Position numbers and translations under genes: made by a program. From Sphingomonas cavernae (lineage in GTDB: Bacteria > Pseudomonadota > Alphaproteobacteria > Sphingomonadales > Sphingomonadaceae), in contig NZ_QYUM01000003.1 of the NCBI RefSeq assembly GCF_003590775.1, positions 498,501 through 562,500 on the forward strand: DNA of 64,000 nt. The letters run 5' to 3'. The notes beneath the pieces are model-generated. The model ran no database searches and was not told where the DNA came from. It saw nothing but the letters and a program-made list of their open reading frames with translations. Every line of letters begins with the position of its first letter. Positions within the stretch are counted from its first letter, which is position 1. Shown here in pieces: positions 33,457-41,414 of the stretch.

Positions 33457-34032
33457 ATGAGCCCGACCCTTCTGGCGTTGCTGATGGCCAGTCCCGCGCC
33501 CGCCGCTCCACCACGATCCGCGCTTGGAATTGAGGCCCATGAGCAGCAGGCGCCTACCGATGTCCGCCGCGTGACCCTGATCGTTCGCGACATGGAAAAT
33601 TCATTGCAGCTCTACCGCGATGTGGTCGGGCTGAAGGTGAATTACGATGCCGTCGTCGAAACATCGGGTGTTGCGCTTCCTGCCGGCGAGCCCGGCGCCA
33701 AGGCCCGTCTCGTCCTGCTCAACGGAAATGATCCCTGGATTGGCTGGATCGGGCTGATGCAGTGGATTGACCCGCCGCTTGCTGATCCGGGCCCCTATCC
33801 GCGGCGCATGGGTCCGGGCGGTCATGTCATCGTCATGAACACCGACGACGTCGAAGGACGATGCGCTGCCGCTGCCAAAGTGCGGGGTGTGACGACGACC
33901 TCTGCGCCCAGGAACCAAATCTATCCAGGCCGAAATGGGGGACCGCCCATCCATGTTTTAGGCTGCAATTTCTTCGATCCCGACGGGACGTTGATTGAGA
34001 TGAACCAAATCCAGCCGTCCCCGGCGCGCTGA
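33457..34032 (+). CDS. VOC/glyoxalase-fold protein with signal peptide
   Basis: A 191-residue protein. After an N-terminal hydrophobic stretch (MSPTLLALLMASPAPAAPP) that looks like a signal peptide, a VOC domain follows: VRRVTLIVRDMENSLQLYRDVVGLKV, PGGHVIVMNTDDVEG and CNFFDPDGTLIEMNQIQ. The metal-site positions fit His and Glu of the two beta-alpha-beta units. VOC enzymes are normally cytoplasmic, so an exported form is unusual. It sits in the same run as the DUF1330 gene under a TTGTCC palindrome. Substrate unknown. Confidence 0.82.
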   Translation: MSPTLLALLMASPAPAAPPRSALGIEAHEQQAPTDVRRVTLIVRDMENSLQLYRDVVGLKVNYDAVVETSGVALPAGEPGAKARLVLLNGNDPWIGWIGLMQWIDPPLADPGPYPRRMGPGGHVIVMNTDDVEGRCAAAAKVRGVTTTSAPRNQIYPGRNGGPPIHVLGCNFFDPDGTLIEMNQIQPSPAR

Positions 34033-34446
34033 TGAAATGAAGGTTGCTTGTGTGACCTGACCACGCTCGCGAATGACCTGGGTCGATCTCTCGTGTGAAT
34101 GCATCTCGAGGAGCACGGATGCGTTCTGCGGTCGGTCACCGTTCGAAGCATGGGCCGATGCGCGCATATTGAAACAATACCACTGACGTCGAAATGATGT
34201 CACCGATTGGTAGAGTCGCGAGCTGGTCCAAATTTAGATTGGCACTTTCAAGTCCGAACTCGGCCGACCGGGCATGCGTGCCAAGGGCCAGGAAATCGGC
34301 CGCCGACAGATAGGCCTTTGGGCATATGGACGCAGTAATCCCGGGTGCCTAGGCTTTGCAACGGATGTGCGATCGGGACGGCGGTGATGTCAAATGCACG
34401 CATTGTGGCGAGCCTGTTGTCCGCGCGCCTCGCGAGTACCGCAACT
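34033..34446. other. Gene-poor gap before ispH
   Basis: About 410 bases without a supported gene. Plus-strand codons in frame with ispH extend back to a GTG at 34345. A minus-strand reading through 34140-34330 gives a protein-like stretch (LSAADFLALGTHARSAEFG) but needs a frame change and matches nothing I know. No hairpin with a U tract and no TTGTCC palindrome were seen. Confidence 0.4.
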
Positions 34447-35385
34447 ATGTCGCCCGCAAAACTCTTGCTACTCATGGCATCCCCGCGCGGCTTTTGCGCT
34501 GGTGTCACGCGCGCTATCCAGGGCGTCGTCGATGCTCTGCGCCACTATGGCCCTCCCGTCTATGTCAGGCGCCCGATAGTTCACAACCGCTCGGTGGTTC
34601 GCATGCTCGAGCAGCAGGGCGCCATATTTGTCGAGGAGCTCGACCAGGTGCCGGAAGGAGCGGTCGTCATCCTGTCTGCACATGGAGTCCCACAGGACGT
34701 CACAGCGGAAATGAAGCGCCGTGATCTGCGCGGCTTCGATGCGATCTGCCCGCTCGTTCAAAAGGTTCATTCGGGTGTGGCACGACATCATCGCGCAGGC
34801 CGGCACATCGTCCTGATAGGCCACGGGGATCACCCCGAAATCGTGGGCACGCTCGGCCAGCTTCCCCACGGGGCCATGTCGCTCGTCCAGTCGGTCGATG
34901 ACGTGCTTGCATTGGCTCTCCACCAACGCACGCCAATCGCATACGCCATCCAGACAACCTTTTCGCTCGATGAGGCGCGCGCGATAGTAGATGTTATCAA
35001 GGCGTGCTTTTCCGATGTCATTGGGCCCAACAGCAGCGACATCTGCTATGCGACAAGCAATCGCCAGGCCGCGGTCAAGGCCATTGCGTTGCGGTCAGAT
35101 TCGGTCATTGTCGCTGGAGAGCGTTTTTCGTCAAACGCCCTGCGGCTTGCCGAGGTGGCGCGCGCGGCGGGATGTCTGCGGGTGCAGCTCATTCCCGATG
35201 CCTCGCATATTGACTGGTCGCTCATTATGGGCGCGCGCACCGTTGGCCTTTCGGCCGCCGCTTCCACGCCGGAGTGGTCGGTCACGACGATTGTCGATGC
35301 TATGCGCGCGCGTTTCGAGGTCTCGATCGAGGAGTTTTTCGACGCGGATGAAACCGCCGTTTTCAGACCGTTGTCGATTAACTGA
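34447..35385 (+). CDS. ispH: 4-hydroxy-3-methylbut-2-enyl diphosphate reductase
   Basis: The last enzyme of the MEP isoprenoid route, which makes IPP and DMAPP with a [4Fe-4S] cluster. The three cluster cysteines are present at residues 17 (SPRGFCAG), 101 (ICPLVQKVH) and 200 (DICYATSNRQ). Substrate residues His in PIVHN, His/Glu in GHGDHPE and Thr in QTTFS are kept. About 312 residues from the ATG at 34447, the usual length, and an ATG at 34387 or GTG at 34345 would add a tail. Several positions deviate from common forms (TCPLVTKVH, QTTLS), suggesting a second, accessory copy. Its stop overlaps the prenyl synthase start by one base. Confidence 0.9.
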   Translation: MSPAKLLLLMASPRGFCAGVTRAIQGVVDALRHYGPPVYVRRPIVHNRSVVRMLEQQGAIFVEELDQVPEGAVVILSAHGVPQDVTAEMKRRDLRGFDAICPLVQKVHSGVARHHRAGRHIVLIGHGDHPEIVGTLGQLPHGAMSLVQSVDDVLALALHQRTPIAYAIQTTFSLDEARAIVDVIKACFSDVIGPNSSDICYATSNRQAAVKAIALRSDSVIVAGERFSSNALRLAEVARAAGCLRVQLIPDASHIDWSLIMGARTVGLSAAASTPEWSVTTIVDAMRARFEVSIEEFFDADETAVFRPLSIN

Positions 35386-36290
35386 TGATCTGCTCCAGCA
35401 GCACGACGCTTGATCTCACGGTTGCATTTGGACGCGTGCGTCTTGAGGTGGACGATCTGCTCGACCGGTTGATCGTCGTTCCCGACGATGACCGGGCAGT
35501 CCTTTTCCACGCCATGCGATATGCTGTAATGGGTGGAGGCAAGCGCCTGCGCCCGCTGCTTGTCACTGCCACTTGCGAACTCTTTGGTGGATCACGCAGT
35601 CAGGCGCTGCTGGTTGGTGCCGCGGCCGAGTGCGTACATGCGCAGTCGCTTGCCCATGATGATCTGCCGTGCATGGATGATGATGATCTGAGACGCGGAA
35701 AACCGTCGGTTCATAACGCATTTGGTGAAGCGGTAGCAGTGTTGGCGGGCGATGCGCTACTGGCGTTTGCTTTCGAGCTTCTGGGACGCCGCGACGTTCA
35801 CGATGACGGCAGTGTCCGTGCAGAACTTGTACGCTCTCTTGCCGAAGCCGTCGGCGCCGCGGGCATGGCCGGAGGGCAGGTTATGGATCTGGTGGCGACC
35901 CAAGGGGTGGATGCGGCCGAAATTGCGAAAATGCAGGAACTCAAGACTGCAGCCCTCATCGGCTGGTGTGCGGAAGCCGGAGCGTCGCTTGCCGGCATAC
36001 CTGCCGAAGCGCGGGCAAGCCTCACGCGCTACGCAACATCGCTGGGGCTGGCCTTCCAGATCGTCGACGACCTGCTCGATATCGAGGGAATCCCGCTTCG
36101 CACCGGCAAGCGATTAGGACGCGACAAGGCGGCAGGGCGCCATAATCTGGTGACGATCTTGGGTAGGGACGAAGCGCGCGCATTGGCATCGTCGACCGCG
36201 AACCAAGCGATTGATTGCCTTGGCCAATTTGGTGAGAGAGCGAACCTTCTGCGCGATCTTGCCCGCTTTTCGGTGTTGCGCGATCACTAG
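35385..36290 (+). CDS. Polyprenyl (farnesyl/geranylgeranyl-type) diphosphate synthase
   Basis: A 301-residue trans-prenyltransferase. It has MGGGKRLRPLLVTATCELFG near residue 50, the first aspartate-rich motif HDDLPCMDDDDLRRGKPS (DDxxxxD), GQVMDL in the middle and the second motif FQIVDDLLDIEG (DDxxD). Length and motifs fit IspA/CrtE-type short-chain synthases. Chain length cannot be fixed by eye. Coupling to ispH by a TGATG overlap suggests a unit that raises isoprenoid flux, perhaps for carotenoids or quinones. It converges with the LOV-HTH gene, the two overlapping by 4 bases. Confidence 0.92.
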   Translation: MICSSSTTLDLTVAFGRVRLEVDDLLDRLIVVPDDDRAVLFHAMRYAVMGGGKRLRPLLVTATCELFGGSRSQALLVGAAAECVHAQSLAHDDLPCMDDDDLRRGKPSVHNAFGEAVAVLAGDALLAFAFELLGRRDVHDDGSVRAELVRSLAEAVGAAGMAGGQVMDLVATQGVDAAEIAKMQELKTAALIGWCAEAGASLAGIPAEARASLTRYATSLGLAFQIVDDLLDIEGIPLRTGKRLGRDKAAGRHNLVTILGRDEARALASSTANQAIDCLGQFGERANLLRDLARFSVLRDH

Positions 36291-36928
36291 CGCAAGGAAA
36301 GTTCGGCCTCAACGGCGATACGGATAGCGTCGGCGCTCGTCTGCACGCTCAGCCGCGAGAGGAGGCTTGATCGATGAAGTTTAACGGTTTTTTCCGCAAT
36401 ATTGAGCCGGCTAGCGATTTGCTTGCTGCGCAGCCCCATAGCGATCAACTCTAGGATCTGCGTCTGGCGTGGCGTAAGCGCCTTCAGCCGTTCCTGCGCG
36501 CATTTTCGGCGTGCAATCCGGGCATGTGCATCGCCTGCAGTCACGTCCATCTGCGATCCGATAAAGTAGCGAACTGCGCCGTTGGTATCCATGTGCGGCG
36601 CGATCATGACGGCGTTGAGAAATGGCTCCCCGTCGGCACGGTAGTTGATCAGTTCGGTCACAATGGGAAACCCGCCATGTATGGCTTCACGCAGTCGCGC
36701 CAACGCGCCACTCTCCGTTTCCGGGCCGGACAGGAAACGGCAATTGCGACCAATCACTTCCTCGCTCGTATAACCAGTCAATTGGCAGAAGGCTTGGTTG
36801 ACTGCCACAATGGGATTGTCCCGCTGGCGCGGGTCGGTGATGATTGTCGGGATAGGCGTTTCGTGAATCGATCTGAAAAGAGCCTGATCTTTGTCGACGC
36901 TCAATGCGACATCCTGATTGGCAGCCAT
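36287..36928 (-). CDS. LOV blue-light sensor with LuxR-type HTH (EL222-like)
   Basis: A 213-residue one-component photoreceptor regulator. The LOV domain shows NPIVAVNQAFCQLTGYTSEEVIGRNC with the flavin-adduct cysteine at residue 63 in GRNCRFLSG, then INYRADGEPFLNAVMI and FIGSQMDVT. A C-terminal LuxR HTH follows from about residue 148 (LTPRQTQILELIAMGLRSKQ, then LNIAEKTVKLHRSSLLSRL). Order and size match EL222 of Erythrobacter litoralis, which dimerises and binds DNA in blue light. It is convergent with the ispH-prenyl synthase pair, so light control of isoprenoid supply is a plausible guess. Confidence 0.92.
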   Translation of the reverse strand: MAANQDVALSVDKDQALFRSIHETPIPTIITDPRQRDNPIVAVNQAFCQLTGYTSEEVIGRNCRFLSGPETESGALARLREAIHGGFPIVTELINYRADGEPFLNAVMIAPHMDTNGAVRYFIGSQMDVTAGDAHARIARRKCAQERLKALTPRQTQILELIAMGLRSKQIASRLNIAEKTVKLHRSSLLSRLSVQTSADAIRIAVEAELSLR

Positions 36929-37363
36929 GCTTTGAACCTAACATCCCCAACGGTAGTTTCAAGAATCCGGTGTCGATAGCACCAATGACGACGTGTCCGG
37001 CAACCGACCTCAGGGTCAAAACTGCCGCCGCACGACGCAAACTATTGGGACGGACCAGCGCGTAGTGCTCCCGCATTGTGATAGCGGCCGGAAAAACACG
37101 GGCTCGCCGCCCGCTGGATGTGAGGATCGATCCTGTCGGGTGACCAAGAATTTCAGGCGGTCACGAGCCGCGATAAGCCGGTTTACTGAAAATCCCGGGA
37201 GTCTGGGTCTGGGTCTGGGTGCGGGTGCGGGTGCGGGGATTGCTCCCAGCTTATGGGCGCGGGTCACGCGGCCCATCCTTCCGTTCGATACGGGCGTTTA
37301 CCGCCGAGCCGCGCATTGGTGAGGCGCGGAAAGTCTGGATTTCGAGGGACTGGAACCGCGTTT
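36929..37363. other. Gene-poor gap with hexamer tract
   Basis: No supported gene. At 37201-37238 three GTCTGG units are followed by three GTGCGG units and GG, a short hexamer tandem array. Upstream of the LOV gene no clear palindrome was found. The TTGTCCGTACAA site begins at 37364. Confidence 0.5.
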
Positions 37364-37375
37364 TTGTCCGTACAA
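37364..37375. promoter_or_regulatory. TTGTCC-N2-ACAA operator before GntR/UTRA gene
   Basis: TTGTCCGTACAA lies about 110 bases before the GntR/UTRA gene and matches the sites before the receptor genes to the left. A palindrome of the TTGT-N4-ACAA type suits GntR/HutC dimers, and one copy before the regulator gene suggests autoregulation. Confidence 0.6.
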
Positions 37376-37486
37376 TATTTTCCAGCGCGCGTTGCGGGTG
37401 CTGTGCAAGCCGTTCGGTTGGACTATGGTTGATTGCGCTGGTCGGAAGAATTCCGACGTGTAACGACTTGGCGGGGGGGCGCAGTT

Positions 37487-38248
37487 TTGTCAGTTGCAGT
37501 GCAGAAGACGACCGGAAATGGCGGCAGAAGGCCGCGCTACCAGGAACTGGCCGAAGATTTGCGCGCGGGAATAATGCGCGGCGACTATCCGGATCCAGCC
37601 CATTTCCCCACCGAAAACGTGTTGTGTGCGCGCTATGGCGTCAGCCGCTTCACCGTCCGTGAAGCATTGCGCTCGCTGCAGACCGATGGCCTGATCCAGC
37701 GCAAGCGCGGCTCGGGCACCGTCATCCAGCCCGCTGCGGCGCGTGGCGGTGCGCTGCACCAGCCACTGTCCAACGTCGGCGAGATCCTTCAATATGCGCG
37801 CGACACCAAATATCTGTTCACCACCCAAGGCACGACGCTGCTGCCCAAGAAGCTCGCGGGCCATATTGGTGCGAACGCGTGCGGCCGATGGTTCCATTTC
37901 CGTGGGCTGCGAATGCGAGAGAGCCCGTCCGAGCCGATCGCGCTGACTGACGCTTACATCCACCCCGATTTCGCGGCCGCCGCGCGCGAGATCAGGCCTA
38001 ACGAGGACACGATCTTCCGTCAGCTCGAGCGCCTCGCCGCCGTCAAGATCGCAACTGTGACGCAGGACATCCAGGCCGTGCCCGCCAGCGGACTGGTTGC
38101 CGCCGAACTCGGCATCCCACGTCGTAGCCCATGCCTCAGGATTCTGCGCTGCTACCTCGACGCGAATGGTAACATCCTCGAGATTTCCGCGAGCTATCAT
38201 CCCGGCAGCCGCTTCGCCTACACGATGCACATTGAGGTCGAGAAGTAA
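37487..38248 (+). CDS. GntR-family (HutC/UTRA) transcriptional regulator
   Basis: About 253 residues. The winged HTH is clear: YQELAEDLRAGIMRGDYPDP, FPTENVLCARYGVSRFTVREALRSLQTDG and IQRKRGSGTVIQP. A UTRA ligand domain follows, with FHFRGLRMRESPSEPIALTDAYIHPDF and CLRILRCYLDANGNILEISASYHPG. The start is uncertain: a TTG at 37487 follows a G-rich stretch, and a GTG at 37499 is also possible. It is the best candidate binder of the TTGTCC-N2-ACAA sites found in this window. Confidence 0.88.
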   Translation: MSVAVQKTTGNGGRRPRYQELAEDLRAGIMRGDYPDPAHFPTENVLCARYGVSRFTVREALRSLQTDGLIQRKRGSGTVIQPAAARGGALHQPLSNVGEILQYARDTKYLFTTQGTTLLPKKLAGHIGANACGRWFHFRGLRMRESPSEPIALTDAYIHPDFAAAAREIRPNEDTIFRQLERLAAVKIATVTQDIQAVPASGLVAAELGIPRRSPCLRILRCYLDANGNILEISASYHPGSRFAYTMHIEVEK

Positions 38249-38482
38249 CGATCCAACGACCGGCGCGAAGTCCTGGCGACGGCTTCTTAGCCGTGCGCGC
38301 GGCAATCAAACCTCCCAGCCATTGTCCCAGCAACTCACCGCCAATGATCAGCGGTGCCTAGGACAGGATATCCATATTCCGAGGCGCAAGGGCCATATAT
38401 CTTCAAGGGACGGCTCGTCGAAATCTGCACCGCGAATTTGACCCGCGCGAAAGGGATACCGGTCCGGTAAAAGTTGAATCGC
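38249..38482. other. Non-coding gap before the SnoaL-like gene
   Basis: No gene is supported between the GntR/UTRA stop and the GATAG palindrome at 38483. Base composition is like the surroundings. No terminator with a U tract is visible. Confidence 0.4.
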
Positions 38483-38504
38483 ATAGATAGTGCATGCTAT
38501 CTAT
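38483..38504. promoter_or_regulatory. TetR operator candidate, GATAG-N6-CTATC (site A)
   Basis: ATAGATAG and CTATCTAT flank a TGCATG centre, giving a 22-base near-perfect palindrome 51 bases before the SnoaL-like gene. The same GATAG-N6-CTATC core occurs at 40820, upstream of the TetR gene itself. Confidence 0.65.
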
Positions 38505-38554
38505 AGTTGATATGGCGTCGTCGCAGCGCACGGCCAATCAACACGGGAGGACGC

Positions 38555-38959
38555 ATGACGCAGACCAATCATCAGATTGTCCGAGACTTTTTTTCCGCGA
38601 TATCGCGCGGCGAAACACCGGACGACCTGTTCACGCCGGACATGACCGGTTGGACCGCATCTTCGGGCACTTCGGAAAAGGCGCGCTTTCTGGGCGGCAT
38701 CCGGTTGCTGGCTTCGATATTTTCCGAGCCTTTCCAATACAGCGTCAAGTCGCTCACCGCCGAAGAGGATCGCGTCGTGGCCGAAGTCCATGGTGCGGGC
38801 ACGCTGGTCAGTGGAGAGGCGTATGAAAACGACTATGCGTTCGTTTTCCGAATCCGTGACGGACAGATCGCCTCGATTGCGGAACATACGAACGTGGCGC
38901 TGGTCCGCGAAAAACTCTACCCGCTGCTGGCCGCGGCCATGGCGAAGGCGGAGGGCTAG
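38555..38959 (+). CDS. SnoaL/NTF2-like protein
   Basis: A 134-residue cone-fold protein of the SnoaL/NTF2-like superfamily: HQIVRDFFSAISRGETPDDLFTPDM at the start, VAEVHGAGTLVSGEAYENDYAFVFRIRDGQIASIAEHTN in the second half. Members act as small hydrolases, isomerases or dehydratases. A GGGAGG site precedes the ATG at 38555. One base separates its stop from the Gfo/Idh/MocA gene. Both are probably controlled through the palindrome at 38483. Confidence 0.85.
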   Translation: MTQTNHQIVRDFFSAISRGETPDDLFTPDMTGWTASSGTSEKARFLGGIRLLASIFSEPFQYSVKSLTAEEDRVVAEVHGAGTLVSGEAYENDYAFVFRIRDGQIASIAEHTNVALVREKLYPLLAAAMAKAEG

Positions 38960-38960
38960 C

Positions 38961-40043
38961 ATGGCGATTGCAGGTCCAGGCGAAGCACCGAGAGTCGTCG
39001 TTGCGGGCACGGGACATGGCTTGCGCGTCCATGTACCCGCACTGCGACGCGCGGGTTTCGACGTTGTTGCGCTTGTGGGCAGCGATCCCGAACGGACAGC
39101 GCGCCGGGCGGAGAAGGCCGGAATACCGAACGCATTTACCGACCTTGCCGAAGCCATAACGCAAACACGGGCAGACTGTGTCGTGGTCGCCACCACTCCG
39201 CCCTCGCACGGGCCGCTGGTCCGCGTCGCCCTGGCGCATAACTGCCATGTGCTATGCGAGAAGCCGTTCGCCCGGAACGCCGAGGAAGCGCGCGAACTGT
39301 TCGCGGCAGCCGAAGAGGCGGGCGTCGTGCACTTGCTGGGCAACCAGTTTCGCATGTTGCCCGAACGCGCTGCGATCACGCGCGCAATTGCCGATGGCGC
39401 GATCGGTGCGCCACGGCTGGTGACGATCACGCAATATGCCGGCCTGCTCGCGGATACGACGCGCAAATGGCCGGACTGGTGGTTCGATCGCGAAGCCGGC
39501 GGCGGCTGGCTTGGCTCCTCGGGCTCGCACATGATCGACATGATCCGCAACTGGCTCGGCGAGTTCGAGTCCCTGAGCGCCTCGACGCTCGTGGTCGCGG
39601 ATCGCACCGGAGTCAGCGAGGACAGCTATACTGTGCGCTTCGAGATGACAAACGGCGCACAAGGTCTGTTGGCCCAGACTGGTGGCGCGTGGGGCCCCTT
39701 TGCATCGATGACTCGCGTTGCCGGTTCGCAGGGGACGGTCTGGCTGGACGACGGTGCGGCCTGGCTCGCCGACAAGGACTCTACGTGCAAACTCCCCATC
39801 CCTGACGCGCTTGTGCTGCCGCCGGAAAGCCCGAGCGACGATCCGCGCCAACAGTTCCTCCACGTCGAGCTGCCGCCGGCTCGTCGCCTGTGCCAAGCTT
39901 GGCTTGCCCTGATCGAAGGCAGGCCATTCGACGGACCGTCCCCAGCCACCTTTGCCGATGGCCTTGCCTGCATGAAGGTGATCGACGCCATCCACGCCTC
40001 CGCCGCGCACGGCGGCGCGCGGGTCGCGATAGCGCCCGAGTGA
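38961..40043 (+). CDS. Gfo/Idh/MocA-family oxidoreductase
   Basis: A 360-residue NAD(P)-dependent oxidoreductase. The N-terminal Rossmann segment VVVAGTGHGLRVHVPALRRAGF is followed by DCVVVATTPPSHGPLVRVAL and the family motif HVLCEKPFARNAEEARELF (Glu-Lys-Pro). The C-terminal domain has GGGWLGSSGSHMIDMIRNWLG, with the His often used in catalysis. It starts one base after the SnoaL-like gene. Substrates in the family are mostly sugars, inositols and related alcohols, not predictable here. Confidence 0.9.
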   Translation: MAIAGPGEAPRVVVAGTGHGLRVHVPALRRAGFDVVALVGSDPERTARRAEKAGIPNAFTDLAEAITQTRADCVVVATTPPSHGPLVRVALAHNCHVLCEKPFARNAEEARELFAAAEEAGVVHLLGNQFRMLPERAAITRAIADGAIGAPRLVTITQYAGLLADTTRKWPDWWFDREAGGGWLGSSGSHMIDMIRNWLGEFESLSASTLVVADRTGVSEDSYTVRFEMTNGAQGLLAQTGGAWGPFASMTRVAGSQGTVWLDDGAAWLADKDSTCKLPIPDALVLPPESPSDDPRQQFLHVELPPARRLCQAWLALIEGRPFDGPSPATFADGLACMKVIDAIHASAAHGGARVAIAPE

Positions 40044-40074
40044 ACGGACGGTCCGACGCGCTACCGGGATTTGA

Positions 40075-40761
40075 TTAGGACGCGCCCGCCCGGCCGGACT
40101 TTTCCGCCGAAGCGGAATTTGCATTGATACCGTCCAGGACGAAGTCGATGATGGCGGAGCTGATCTCTTCGTCTCGCGCCAGCCCTTCCGGAAACAGCCA
40201 GTCCTTGAACATCATGTTCGCGAGCACGGCGGCAAAGGAGACGCGCACCATCAGCCTTGGATCGACTTTCGCATCGTCGCCGACCCGGTTGCTCTGGATC
40301 GCTGCGCCGCGATCGAAATAGGTAGCGAGGCTGTCGATCGCGCCGACGCCATGGGTGTCGTCCGCGCCATAGGTCTGGGTCAGGATCAAGGCGCGGAACA
40401 GTTGCGCATGCTCCTCGATGAAGCGCTGCAGCTCGGTGATGTAGAGCCTGGCATTATCCCTGCTCGCTCCGCCGTCGGGTGCGTCCGCGACATGCTCGGC
40501 ATTGAACCGCTCGAAATGCGCGTTGAGCGGCCGAAACACCGCCTCTCGAAACAGGTCCGCCTTGGAGGCGAAGGTGCGGAATAGCTGCGCCTCGGTGACG
40601 TCCGCACGCCTTGCAATCGCTGCGGTCGTCGCACCGGCATAGCCGCAGCGCTTGAACTCCTCTTCGGCCGCGCGGATCAGCCGATCGGTGATCTCCTCGG
40701 ATGAGCGTCGTTTTCTTCGAACAGCTTGCGGGGTGGGATTCACGATCGCTCCATCCTTCAT
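40075..40761 (-). CDS. TetR-family transcriptional regulator
   Basis: About 228 residues with an N-terminal TetR HTH: ITDRLIRAAEEEFKRCGYAG, ATTAAIARRADVTEAQLFRTFASKADLFREAV. The rest is an all-helical ligand domain. The start is uncertain: ATG 40761 has no good ribosome site, a GTG at 40743 has GGAG upstream, and ATG 40812 would overlap the promoter. A GATAG-N6-CTATC palindrome lies between this gene and the divergent VOC gene, and another precedes the SnoaL-like gene, so it probably controls both arms and itself. Confidence 0.88.
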   Translation of the reverse strand: MKDGAIVNPTPQAVRRKRRSSEEITDRLIRAAEEEFKRCGYAGATTAAIARRADVTEAQLFRTFASKADLFREAVFRPLNAHFERFNAEHVADAPDGGASRDNARLYITELQRFIEEHAQLFRALILTQTYGADDTHGVGAIDSLATYFDRGAAIQSNRVGDDAKVDPRLMVRVSFAAVLANMMFKDWLFPEGLARDEEISSAIIDFVLDGINANSASAEKSGRAGAS

Positions 40762-40819
40762 TTGAACGCTGTCTATCACGCACACGATCCATCGCCATCC
40801 ATCGCTTGCCAATCTTATT

Positions 40820-40835
40820 GATAGTACATACTATC
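40820..40835. promoter_or_regulatory. TetR operator candidate, GATAG-N6-CTATC (site B)
   Basis: GATAGTACATACTATC is a near-perfect palindrome between the TetR gene and the divergent operon starting at 40893. It shares the GATAG/CTATC arms and the six-base spacing with site A at 38483. Confidence 0.65.
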
Positions 40836-40892
40836 TAAATTGTCGAAACCGAATCCGGTGGAATTCGTAAAAAGGGCGAGAGGAAGACAGGC

Positions 40893-41405
40893 GTGAGCGG
40901 TTTGTTGACACGTCCAGGTTCGGGCTTTTCACCTTCGCAAGGACTGCTCCGCGCGGAACAGTTCCAGATCGCCTATGCGACCAACGACATCGAAGCCGCG
41001 TGCGCCGTCTTCCGCGATCGCTTTGGCATCACCGAGTTTCAGCGCCTCGAAGGGCCGTTGCCGGATGGCGGTCACATCCGGGTGGAACTCGCCTGGGTCG
41101 GCACGGTGATGTACGAGCTTTTGACGGCGAGCGGCCCGGGTTCTGCGCTTTACATGGATCGGGTACCCGACGACGGATTTGTCATCCGGCACCACCATCT
41201 GGGCTTTCTCATCCATGACGCCGCGCAATGGGCGGCGCTCGCGCGCGAGGCCGAACGCGTCGGCGCGGCGCTGCTCAATCAGCGTCAGAATGAAGGGTTC
41301 ATGCGGACATGCTTCGTCGCTGCTCCGGAGCTCGGTCATTATCTCGAATATATCTTTCCCGAACCCGCCGGCCTCGAATTCCTCAACGCGGTGCCGGGCA
41401 ATTGA
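40893..41405 (+). CDS. VOC-fold protein
   Basis: A 170-residue cytoplasmic VOC/glyoxalase-superfamily protein: FQIAYATNDIEAACAVFRDRFGI with RVELAWVGTVMYELL, then HHHLGFLIHDAAQWAALAREAE and LGHYLEYIFPEP. The His and Glu positions fit a metal site. It begins at a GTG after GAGAGGAAG and is the first gene of an operon with DUF1214, sulfotransferase and alcohol dehydrogenase genes. Substrate unknown. Confidence 0.85.
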   Translation: MSGLLTRPGSGFSPSQGLLRAEQFQIAYATNDIEAACAVFRDRFGITEFQRLEGPLPDGGHIRVELAWVGTVMYELLTASGPGSALYMDRVPDDGFVIRHHHLGFLIHDAAQWAALAREAERVGAALLNQRQNEGFMRTCFVAAPELGHYLEYIFPEPAGLEFLNAVPGN

Positions 41406-41414
41406 GGATAGTCA

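Noticed and set aside
34130-34508. A minus-strand protein-like stretch upstream of ispH
   Set aside because: It needs a frame change, overlaps the ispH start and matches no family I can name, so it is not called as a gene or pseudogene.
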